The notes beneath the pieces were generated by a model. The model had not been told where the DNA came from and searched no databases. It was given only the letters and a program-made list of their open reading frames with translations. DNA of 64,000 nucleotides from Fibrobacter sp. (GTDB taxonomy: Bacteria > Fibrobacterota > Fibrobacteria > Fibrobacterales > Fibrobacteraceae), in the NCBI GenBank assembly GCA_024398875.1, contig JAKSIJ010000004.1, positions 62,001-126,000 on the forward strand, read 5' to 3'. How positions within the stretch are numbered: the stretch's first letter is position 1; each line of letters starts with the position of its first letter. The position numbers and the translations under genes are program-made. Shown here piece after piece: positions 9,386-15,863 of the stretch.

Positions 9386-9405
9386 TTGCAAACAGTTGTT
9401 TGCAA
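9386..9405. promoter_or_regulatory. Palindrome TTGCAAACA-GT-TGTTTGCAA, possible operator
   Basis: Two perfect 9-base arms separated by GT, about 25 bases upstream of the predicted -35 box of the Panacea-type gene. A closely related palindrome lies upstream of the Rpn-type gene at 49200-49225. No T-run follows, so a terminator is less likely than a binding site for a dimeric regulator. The regulator is unknown. Confidence 0.5.
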
Positions 9406-9429
9406 AATGAAAAATTTTTAGGAACCCCC

Positions 9430-9460
9430 TTGTTTTTCTTTGTTGAATAGTGTATATTTG
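9430..9460 (+). promoter_or_regulatory. Predicted promoter of the Panacea-type operon
   Basis: TTGTTT at 9430-9435, 17 bases, then TATATTTG at 9453-9460. The -10 matches the TAnnTTTG pattern known from Bacteroidota and repeated at other promoters in this window. Transcription would start near 9465 and give a leader of about 105 bases. Confidence 0.55.
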
Positions 9461-9522
9461 TGCAGTAGTTCGTTTTGTTTCTGGCTTTTTTTAGCATGTA
9501 AGCCGAAGGAGGTTCATTGGGT

Positions 9523-9570
9523 ATGTTGTCGCAGTCTCTGTATAAATGTATATTAAGGGGGATTTTATAA
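9523..9570 (+). CDS. Short leader ORF (15 codons) before the Panacea-type gene
   Basis: An ATG at 9523 follows a strong Shine-Dalgarno sequence, AAGGAGG at 9506-9512. It encodes MLSQSLYKCILRGIL, and its TAA overlaps the ATG of the next gene by one base (TAATG), the layout expected for translational coupling. The sequence around the ribosome site, CGAAGGAGGTTC, is repeated before the HigA-ImmA gene at 10604. Whether the peptide is made or only loads ribosomes is unknown. Confidence 0.45.
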   Translation: MLSQSLYKCILRGIL

Positions 9571-10133
9571 TGTTTGGGGTCTTCTTTATGCTGTTTGATG
9601 TCGAAAAGTTAATCGGTTTTGCAGCCTACATCATGAAGCAAATGAATGTAGATTCTATGAAGTACATTATGCTTATAAAGCTAATGTATCTTTCCGACCG
9701 CAAGTTTGTTGAATTGTACGATAGTACAATTTCCAATGATGATTTTGCTTCTATGCCTAAGGGGCCCGTTCTTTCGAGGCTATTGAATTTGATACGTAAC
9801 GATTCCATTGAAGAATTTCAAAAGGTTTGGAATTCCTATTTCCAGACTCAGGACAATGACATCCATATGAACGAAAATTTTGCCTTTAAAAAAATTGATA
9901 AACTTTCAAAGGCAGAAATGAAGGTCATTGATGGGGTTGTTGAAAAATACGGCAACTGGAATCGTTGGACACTCATTGATGAAGTTATGCATAAGCTTCC
10001 AGAGTGGGAAGATCCTAATGGTTCGTCACGTCCGATTTCTCTCAAAAAAATGATGCTCGCTTTGGGTAAGAGTGAAGATGAAATCAATGCAGCGCTTGAA
10101 GAAAATGGACTCTTCGAACGAGAACTTGCCTAA
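9570..10133 (+). CDS. Panacea/SocA-type (DUF4065) antitoxin-like protein
   Basis: About 187 residues. It shows the Panacea pattern: FDVEKLIGFAAYIMKQM, then IMLIKLMYLSDRKFVELYDS, then the conserved PKGPVLSRLLNLI, and a C-terminal helical half ending in a Trp-rich NWNRWTLIDEVMHKLPEW. Panacea-domain proteins are known as antitoxins that neutralise very different toxins, or as proteolysis adaptors (SocA). ATG 9570 has AGGGGG eight bases upstream; an ATG at 9588 is an alternative. The stop overlaps the next start by one base, so the downstream protein is the likely partner. Confidence 0.8.
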   Translation: MFGVFFMLFDVEKLIGFAAYIMKQMNVDSMKYIMLIKLMYLSDRKFVELYDSTISNDDFASMPKGPVLSRLLNLIRNDSIEEFQKVWNSYFQTQDNDIHMNENFAFKKIDKLSKAEMKVIDGVVEKYGNWNRWTLIDEVMHKLPEWEDPNGSSRPISLKKMMLALGKSEDEINAALEENGLFERELA

Positions 10134-10483
10134 TGAACAATTTGGAAGAAAGTTTTTCTCGTTTTGATGATAAAACGACTCATCGCTATTTTGTAATTAC
10201 TCATGTTGACTCCAATGATGATGTTTTGGTTGTTAATCGCTCTACATACCATGGCCTACCATCTGAAGAAACTACATGCATCTTGAATCCAGGTGATCAT
10301 AGTTCTGTGGAGCATACTTCGTATATTCCCTACAAAAGAGCTAAAATAGAGAAGTATTCCCTGATTCCTAGTAATCGTTTGGAAAGGGATGTTTCGTTGG
10401 ATTTGTACGAACGTATGCGTGAAGGCGCTAAAATGTCCGATTTTATTCCGTATGAATGTTATCGGTTTATTATGTGCCATTGA
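10133..10483 (+). CDS. Unknown 116-residue partner of the Panacea-type protein, candidate toxin
   Basis: I do not recognise a named family with confidence. It starts at the TAATG overlap with the Panacea-type gene, so the two are translated together. The protein has alternating beta-type segments (HRYFVITHV, DDVLVVNRSTYHG) followed by CILNPGDHSSVEHTSYIPY, a Cys/Gly-Asp-His/Ser-Tyr arrangement that might fit a small beta-barrel of the PemK/SH3 kind. There are no membrane segments. Genes next to Panacea antitoxins commonly encode toxins, so toxin is the leading inference. A terminator follows directly. Confidence 0.55.
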   Translation: MNNLEESFSRFDDKTTHRYFVITHVDSNDDVLVVNRSTYHGLPSEETTCILNPGDHSSVEHTSYIPYKRAKIEKYSLIPSNRLERDVSLDLYERMREGAKMSDFIPYECYRFIMCH

Positions 10484-10492
10484 TTGATTGTT

Positions 10493-10522
10493 AACGAGTG
10501 GCTCCGGCTGCTCGTTTCTTTT
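10493..10522 (+). terminator. Rho-independent terminator of the Panacea-type operon
   Basis: AACGAG at 10493-10498 pairs with CTCGTT at 10511-10516 around a TCCG loop, with additional GC and wobble pairs inside, followed by TCTTTTAT. Confidence 0.7.
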
Positions 10523-10581
10523 ATAAAAAAAACGTATCTATTGAAAAAAGACGCACCTCTTTCGTTTGTCAAAAATTTTTT

Positions 10582-10589
10582 TATATTTG
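10582..10589 (+). promoter_or_regulatory. TATATTTG -10 element of the HigA-ImmA gene
   Basis: TATATTTG stands 16 bases before the leader Shine-Dalgarno sequence. No -35 box at good spacing is obvious. It follows the preceding terminator, so a new promoter is needed here. Confidence 0.45.
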
Positions 10590-10615
10590 GAAAAATGATT
10601 AACGAAGGAGGTTCT

Positions 10616-10648
10616 ATGAAAATTTTTTGTAGGTGGGTTTATGGCTAA
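10616..10648 (+). CDS. Short leader ORF (10 codons) overlapping the HigA-ImmA start
   Basis: ATG 10616 sits four bases after AAGGAGG (10605-10611) and encodes MKIFCRWVYG, ending at 10648, eight bases beyond the ATG of the main gene at 10641. The ribosome site is far stronger than the AGGTGGG before the main gene. The layout resembles the leader before the Panacea-type gene and suggests coupled or regulated translation. Confidence 0.45.
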   Translation: MKIFCRWVYG

Positions 10649-11648
10649 AAAAGAAATTCAAAACTATTGGTTTGTTGTTTCTCCCGGTGATATCCTTGAG
10701 GAAAAGCTTGAGGAAATGGGGATGGATGTGAACGAGTTCGCACAGCGAATTGGTTACACGCCTAAAACGGTGAACGAAATCCTCAAGGGGAAGTGTCGCG
10801 TTTCCACGGAGGTGGCGCTTAATCTGGAATATGCTACCGACATTGCTGCCGAAGAGTGGCTTTCTATGCAGAGGGTGTATGAAGAAGACCTGATGCGTAA
10901 GAAAATGCGTGAATCGCTTAAAAGTCAGCCTCTATGGCGTTCCGATTTCCCCTTGAAAGAGCTTTCTCTCCGCAACTGGATTAAGGACCTGGACAACAAG
11001 GACGACAATGTTTCTCCCATTCTGCGATTCTTCAGGGTGGCGTCCCCGAAGGCTTGGGAAAACTACTATCTGAGTGCCGACCTCAAGGTGGCTTTCCGCA
11101 TTTCGCTTGCAGAGGCGCAGGACCCCTATGCGACTTCCGTATGGCTTCGCCGGGGCGAAATTCTTGCAGAGGCCATCCCCATGGAAAAGCAGAACGACAA
11201 GAAGCTGCGTTCCGCGCTCAAGAAGGCTTTGCCGCAGTTCCTCGACCTGGCCCGCGCTTATGGCAGTGAACGGACAATGGGGAAGCCTGGCGAAATTGAC
11301 GAGGGAATGCTCAAACTTCAGGAACTGGGACTTTCCCTCGGCATAAAAATCCTGTATGTGCAGAATTTCAAGAGCGCGCCCATCCATGGCATGGCCCGCT
11401 GGTACCGCGATATTCCAATCATCCAGATTCACGACCGCTTCAAGAGTCGCAAGGCGTTCTGGTACACTTTCTTCCACGAACTTTCCCACATCATCCTTCA
11501 TGGCAAAAAGGACATCTTCATCAAGAATGTGTATCACGGCAACAAGAATCTGCAAAAGGAAGAGGAGGCGGACTTGTTCGCCTTGAAGTGCATGGCCGAT
11601 GCTGGCCTTGAAATGAATGGTAAACTCCGAAAGTTCGTAAACGTTTAG
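10641..11648 (+). CDS. HigA-type HTH fused to an ImmA/IrrE metallopeptidase
   Basis: A 335-residue protein with two parts. Residues about 10-75 form an XRE-type helix-turn-helix of the HigA/VapI antitoxin class (GDILEEKLEEMGMDVNEFAQ, then IGYTPKTVNEILKGKCRVS). The C-terminal third is an M78 peptidase with the zinc motif HELSHIILH and a downstream Glu in EEEADLFA. In related proteins the peptidase cleaves a repressor or the protein acts as a self-regulating antitoxin. No HigB-like toxin is adjacent; the next gene is galE. It lies in the same accessory block as the Panacea pair. Family assignment is firm, target unknown. Confidence 0.88.
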   Translation: MAKKEIQNYWFVVSPGDILEEKLEEMGMDVNEFAQRIGYTPKTVNEILKGKCRVSTEVALNLEYATDIAAEEWLSMQRVYEEDLMRKKMRESLKSQPLWRSDFPLKELSLRNWIKDLDNKDDNVSPILRFFRVASPKAWENYYLSADLKVAFRISLAEAQDPYATSVWLRRGEILAEAIPMEKQNDKKLRSALKKALPQFLDLARAYGSERTMGKPGEIDEGMLKLQELGLSLGIKILYVQNFKSAPIHGMARWYRDIPIIQIHDRFKSRKAFWYTFFHELSHIILHGKKDIFIKNVYHGNKNLQKEEEADLFALKCMADAGLEMNGKLRKFVNV

Positions 11649-11690
11649 GCGCAGAATTTAGCTATATTCTCCATCTGTAAAGGTTTTTGT

Positions 11691-12707
11691 ATGCAGATTC
11701 TATTGACAGGTGGTGCGGGCTACATTGGTAGCCATACGATTATTGAGCTGGACAAGGCGGGCCATTCCGTTGTCGTCGTTGATAATCTCTCCAATTCCTG
11801 CGAGGAGTCTGTCCGTCGCGTTTCCGAAATCATCGGCAAGCCCATTCCATTCATCAAGGCGGATGTCCGTGATGCCGCTGCCATGGATTCCATTTTCAAG
11901 TCGTACAAGATTGGCGCGGTAATCCATTTTGCCGGTCTCAAGGCTGTGGGGGAGTCCGTCGCCAAACCTCTGGAATACTACGAGAACAACCTGAACGCCA
12001 CTTTCGTGCTGGTGAACGCCATGCGGAACAACGGCGTGAAGAACATTATCTTCTCGTCTTCTGCCACGGTGTACGGGAACCCGGCCGTCATCCCCATTAC
12101 GGAGAGTTGCCCCAAGGGCGAATGCACCAATCCCTACGGCAAGACAAAGTCTATGCTGGAAGAGGTCCTGAGCGATGTGCAGAAGGCTGACCCGGAATGG
12201 AACGTGGTGCTCCTCCGCTATTTCAACCCCATTGGTGCGCACCAGAGCGGCCGCATTGGCGAGAATCCCAATGGCATTCCCAACAACTTGATGCCCTACA
12301 TCACTCAGGTGGCGGTGGGCCGCCGGCCGGAGCTGGGCGTTTTCGGTAATGACTACGATACTCCCGATGGAACGGGTGTCCGCGATTACATTCACGTTTG
12401 CGACTTGGCAGCGGGCCACGTGAGCGCCCTCCAGGCGATTGAGCGCAAGTGCGGCCTAGCTATCTACAATCTCGGCACGGGCCATGGCTATTCCGTGCTG
12501 GACGTGGTGAAGGCCTTTGAGAAGGTGAACGGTGTGAAGGTGCCCTACAGCATCAAGCCCCGTCGCGCAGGCGATATTGCCACCTGCTACTGCAATCCGG
12601 CTAAGGCCAAGGCGGAATTGGGCTGGGAAGCGAAATTCGGCATCGAAGAGATGTGCCGCGATTCCTGGAACTGGCAGAAGAACAATCCTAAGGGTTATGA
12701 GGGTTAA
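11691..12707 (+). CDS. galE: UDP-glucose 4-epimerase
   Basis: A 338-residue extended SDR enzyme, the usual GalE length. It interconverts UDP-glucose and UDP-galactose and so supplies UDP-Gal (or UDP-GalNAc) for the nearby glycan genes. Visible motifs are the NAD-binding GGAGYIGSHT at the N-terminus, FAGLKAVGESV, the catalytic SSSATVYG and NPYGKTK (Tyr-xxx-Lys), and RYFNPIGAHQSG. A TATATT box lies at 11663-11668 and AAAGG precedes the start. The Wzc-type gene begins one base after its stop codon. Confidence 0.95.
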   Translation: MQILLTGGAGYIGSHTIIELDKAGHSVVVVDNLSNSCEESVRRVSEIIGKPIPFIKADVRDAAAMDSIFKSYKIGAVIHFAGLKAVGESVAKPLEYYENNLNATFVLVNAMRNNGVKNIIFSSSATVYGNPAVIPITESCPKGECTNPYGKTKSMLEEVLSDVQKADPEWNVVLLRYFNPIGAHQSGRIGENPNGIPNNLMPYITQVAVGRRPELGVFGNDYDTPDGTGVRDYIHVCDLAAGHVSALQAIERKCGLAIYNLGTGHGYSVLDVVKAFEKVNGVKVPYSIKPRRAGDIATCYCNPAKAKAELGWEAKFGIEEMCRDSWNWQKNNPKGYEG

Positions 12708-12708
12708 T

Positions 12709-14838
12709 ATGCAAGAAGAATCCAAGCAGCAGACCATCAGCGTTGCGGCCATTGCCCAGCCCCAGAACGATACGATTACTCTTCTGGAAGCCATTGGCAT
12801 TCTGTGGAATCGCCGCCTGTTCTTGTGCGGCATGGTGTTCCTGGGTGCGGTGCTTGGCTTGTTGGTTTCCTTCTGGATTCGTCCGCAGTTTACCAGCGAT
12901 GCCCTTTTGCAGATTGATGCAAAGGGCAATAATGCCAGTAAGGCCATGGGCGAAATGGGTGCTCTTTTGGAAGTGGCGAGCCCTGCCGATGCAGAAATTC
13001 AACTTATTAAGAGTCGGTTGGTGCTTTCCTATGTGGTGGAAGTGGAACATCTCTGCTATAATGCGGTTCCGGTGAGCAAGTTTAGGCGTCTCATCCATGA
13101 TGAGGGTCGCATGGACTTGGCTTATCTGGAAATTCCGGAAATTGCCATAGAAGACGATTGGTTCGCCGTGGTTACTGGAGCCAATTCCTATAAGGTGATT
13201 ACTCCTGAAGGTTCCACATTGGTGGAGGGAGAGGTGGGCGAAACGCTTCGTGCACCTTATGCTGGCGATACGCTCACGATTCAAGTGAAGCTCATGAGAG
13301 CTGAGGAAGGTGAAAAATTCCTCATTACGCAACAGAATCCTCTTATGGCGGTGCGCAATCTTTCCAAATCGCTCGCTGTATCGGAGAAGGGAAAGCAGAC
13401 GGGCATTATCGGAGTTTCTTATTCTCACCGCTATGCAGACCGTGCCGCAGCCATTCTGAATACTATTGCCAATACCTATGTGCGTCAGAATGTGGAGATG
13501 CGCAGTGCCGAGGCGGAAAAGACTTTGGAATTTTTGGAAGAACAACTCCCGGGAGTGAAGGCCAAGTTGGATAGTGCCGAAAAGGTGCTGGCGGACTATC
13601 GCCATAAGATTGGCTCGGTGGATATGACGGGGGAGACTCAGGTCCATTTGCAGAAGGAAGTCGACCTCCAAAAGCAATTTCTGGAATTAGAGCAGCAGCG
13701 CCAGGAGGCCACGCGCTTGTTCAAGGAAGAACATCCGGCGGTGCAGACCATTGTGCGTCAGCAGCAAAAGCTTCGTGGCGAACTAGCTAAACTTAAAGCT
13801 AATGCCGAAAAGATGCCTCTCACGCAGCAAGAGGTGCTTCGCTTGCAAGAAGAGGTGCAGGTCAACAACGCCCTATATACCACCATGCTCAACAACATCC
13901 AGCAGCTTCGGGTGGTGCGCGCCGGTGAGGTGGGTAACGTGCGCATTGTTGATTTTGCGCAGATTGAACCTATTCAAAGCAAACCGAAAAAGCTAAACAT
14001 CTTGATTTGTGCTGTGGCCGCAAGCTTCATGATTGGTGTTCTGATTGTGTTCCTGCTCCGCATGCTCCAGAATGGAGTCCGCAGTTCTTCTGAAGTCGAA
14101 CGGGAAACAGACGTCTGTGTGTACGCAAAAATTCCGGAATGTCATAATGCAATCCTTCATCGCCGTAAACATAAAGGGCGGACTGCCGACCAACCTCTGG
14201 TGGTGGCTGCTCCGGATGATCCTGCTAGCGAGGCTGTCCGCTCCCTCCAGACGGCTATGGATTTTAGTGCCATGGGTACCAGCAAGAACGTCATGGTGAC
14301 AGGCCTCATTCCTGGTGTGGGCAAGAGCTTTGTCTCTTTGAATCTGGCCGCACTTCACGCAGGTTCCGGCAAGAAGGTTCTCCTGATAGACGCGGATATG
14401 CGTCGCGGTGTTCATCGCGGGCGCAGGAACGCGGGCCTTGCCGATGTCCTCGTCGGCAAAATGGATGTTCAGGAAGCTTGCGCTGAATCTTCTACCCAGA
14501 ACCTCTTTGTGATGGGGTCTGGCCGTGCTGCTGTATCTCCCAGCGAACTTCTCCGCGGGAAGGCTTTTGCGAATATGCTTGCCAAGGCGGACGAACTCTT
14601 TGACCTGGTCATCGTGGATACGCCTCCGGTAAGCCTTGTTACCGATGCAGAACTCATCTGGCCGGTGGTGGATTTCAGTTTGGTGGTGCTCCATTACGGC
14701 AAGCATTCCATGGATGAGATTAAGGAAACCGTTAAAAAGCTCAAACTCTTTGGCGATAAGCCCTGCGCCTTTGTGATGAACCATTGCGAGCACGATCGTG
14801 GCCACTATTACGGCTATGGATACTATGGTAAGTATTAG
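12709..14838 (+). CDS. Wzc-type chain-length protein with BY-kinase domain
   Basis: About 709 residues. ATG 12709 is chosen because GAGGG lies five bases upstream and it follows the galE stop. An N-terminal Wzz domain has membrane segments near residues 40-60 and about 440-465, separated by a periplasmic coiled-coil part. The C-terminal cytoplasmic kinase has Walker A GLIPGVGKSF, Walker A' VLLIDADMR and Walker B LVIVDTPPV, and ends in a tyrosine cluster (GHYYGYGYYGKY) for autophosphorylation. Such proteins control polymerisation and export in Wzx/Wzy pathways, matching the cluster upstream. Confidence 0.93.
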   Translation: MQEESKQQTISVAAIAQPQNDTITLLEAIGILWNRRLFLCGMVFLGAVLGLLVSFWIRPQFTSDALLQIDAKGNNASKAMGEMGALLEVASPADAEIQLIKSRLVLSYVVEVEHLCYNAVPVSKFRRLIHDEGRMDLAYLEIPEIAIEDDWFAVVTGANSYKVITPEGSTLVEGEVGETLRAPYAGDTLTIQVKLMRAEEGEKFLITQQNPLMAVRNLSKSLAVSEKGKQTGIIGVSYSHRYADRAAAILNTIANTYVRQNVEMRSAEAEKTLEFLEEQLPGVKAKLDSAEKVLADYRHKIGSVDMTGETQVHLQKEVDLQKQFLELEQQRQEATRLFKEEHPAVQTIVRQQQKLRGELAKLKANAEKMPLTQQEVLRLQEEVQVNNALYTTMLNNIQQLRVVRAGEVGNVRIVDFAQIEPIQSKPKKLNILICAVAASFMIGVLIVFLLRMLQNGVRSSSEVERETDVCVYAKIPECHNAILHRRKHKGRTADQPLVVAAPDDPASEAVRSLQTAMDFSAMGTSKNVMVTGLIPGVGKSFVSLNLAALHAGSGKKVLLIDADMRRGVHRGRRNAGLADVLVGKMDVQEACAESSTQNLFVMGSGRAAVSPSELLRGKAFANMLAKADELFDLVIVDTPPVSLVTDAELIWPVVDFSLVVLHYGKHSMDEIKETVKKLKLFGDKPCAFVMNHCEHDRGHYYGYGYYGKY

Positions 14839-14898
14839 CCCGGTTGCACATTTTTGAGTTTTTATATATATTGGATTTAGAAGAAGTAAGGAGTTTTT

Positions 14899-15711
14899 AT
14901 GAATCGTTTTGCAAAAGTGGCTTTGACTGCAGCTCTGGTTGCAGCCCCTCTTATGGCTAGCGAAGAATTTGGTGGCATCGGCATCACCATCTATCAGGTG
15001 CCGGCAGGCGTCCATGTGGTGGAGGTCATTCCTGGTGGCCCTGCAGCAGAATCCAAACTTGCGGTAGGTGACGACATCATCGCTATTGATGGCATTTCCC
15101 TGAAGGGCAAGTCTATCGACGAATCCAAGAACCTCATCCGCGGCCAGGTGAATCGTCCGGTGGAACTCACTTATGTGAGCGGTGGCGATACCTATACGGC
15201 GGTCGTTCGTCGTGCTCAGATGCGCGTGGAAAACCTGGATGGCGAAGCTGTGACCAAGTGGTACAATGGCCAGCAGGAATTCTCTGCGGAAGAGTTGGAA
15301 ACCTTCGCTGCCGCAAATACCACGGACAAAAAACTTTTGACGGTGCTTAGCAATGGCCGCACCATTCCTGCCGAACAGACGGTGGGTGCCAAGGGCCTTG
15401 ATGGCATTTTCGTAGAAAAGGCCGAGGCTCCCGCTCCGAGTTACAAACAAACTAACAGCACGAAGTCCAATGGCGCAAAGCTTCGCGGCTTTGACCGCCA
15501 GAAGATTTCCTTCTCCCTGAAGAACGCCGGTACGGTGGTTGTGAAGGTGAGCGATGCTAGCGGCAACATGGTCTTCGAAGCCCGCCTGGATAATGCGAAC
15601 GTGGGCATCAATTCCGTGAGCTGGGATGGAGCCAATGTTCCTTCAGGCCGTTACATGGTGAGCTTTGAACAACTTTCCGGTGTGTCTGGCAAGTTCGCTG
15701 TTCTCAAGTAA
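14899..15711 (+). CDS. Secreted PDZ-domain protein with T9SS-like C-terminal domain
   Basis: A 270-residue protein with a signal peptide (AALVAAPLMASEE), a PDZ domain at about residues 25-110 (GGPAAESKLAVGDDIIAIDG), a linker, and a C-terminal beta-sandwich of about 75 residues: VVVKVSDASGNMVFEARL, GINSVSWDG, VPSGRYMVSFEQ and final KFAVLK. This resembles type A sorting domains of the type IX secretion system, which Fibrobacterota have, and also FlgD-type Ig folds. A TATATATT box and AAGGAG precede the ATG. No catalytic domain is seen; it may be a scaffold or binding protein. A strong terminator follows. Confidence 0.7.
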   Translation: MNRFAKVALTAALVAAPLMASEEFGGIGITIYQVPAGVHVVEVIPGGPAAESKLAVGDDIIAIDGISLKGKSIDESKNLIRGQVNRPVELTYVSGGDTYTAVVRRAQMRVENLDGEAVTKWYNGQQEFSAEELETFAAANTTDKKLLTVLSNGRTIPAEQTVGAKGLDGIFVEKAEAPAPSYKQTNSTKSNGAKLRGFDRQKISFSLKNAGTVVVKVSDASGNMVFEARLDNANVGINSVSWDGANVPSGRYMVSFEQLSGVSGKFAVLK

Positions 15712-15777
15712 GCCGCATCCCGCGTAGAACGTAAACTGAGTTCCACGCGAAGAACGTCGCGGTAGCCGCAAGGTTTT

Positions 15778-15817
15778 GAAACGGGTCTGCAGTATGTCTG
15801 CAGGCCCGTTTCGTTTT
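15778..15817 (+). terminator. Rho-independent terminator after the PDZ gene
   Basis: A 15-base stem, GAAACGGGTCTGCAG with CTGCAGGCCCGTTTC, around a TATGT loop, then GTTTT. One G-T pair lies in the stem. Confidence 0.85.
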
Positions 15818-15863
15818 GCCCAGCATCTTGCTGCCACCTCCAAATTTCTATCTTATCCCCGAC

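Noticed and set aside
10641-11648. Complete HigBA toxin-antitoxin pair at the HigA-ImmA gene
   Set aside because: No HigB-like or other small toxin gene is adjacent; upstream there is only a 10-codon leader ORF and downstream is galE.
12577-12708. Longer N-terminus for the Wzc-type gene
   Set aside because: It lies inside galE in another frame; ATG 12709 with GAGGG directly upstream and the one-base gap to galE is the better start.
13993-15450. Long minus-strand open frame (485 codons) opposite the Wzc-type and PDZ genes
   Set aside because: It lies antisense to two well-supported genes and its translation has no domain or signal; long antisense frames are common in this GC-rich codon pattern. 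The same holds for 16116-17567, 23550-25004, 26279-27502, 44668-46230 and 57178-58467.
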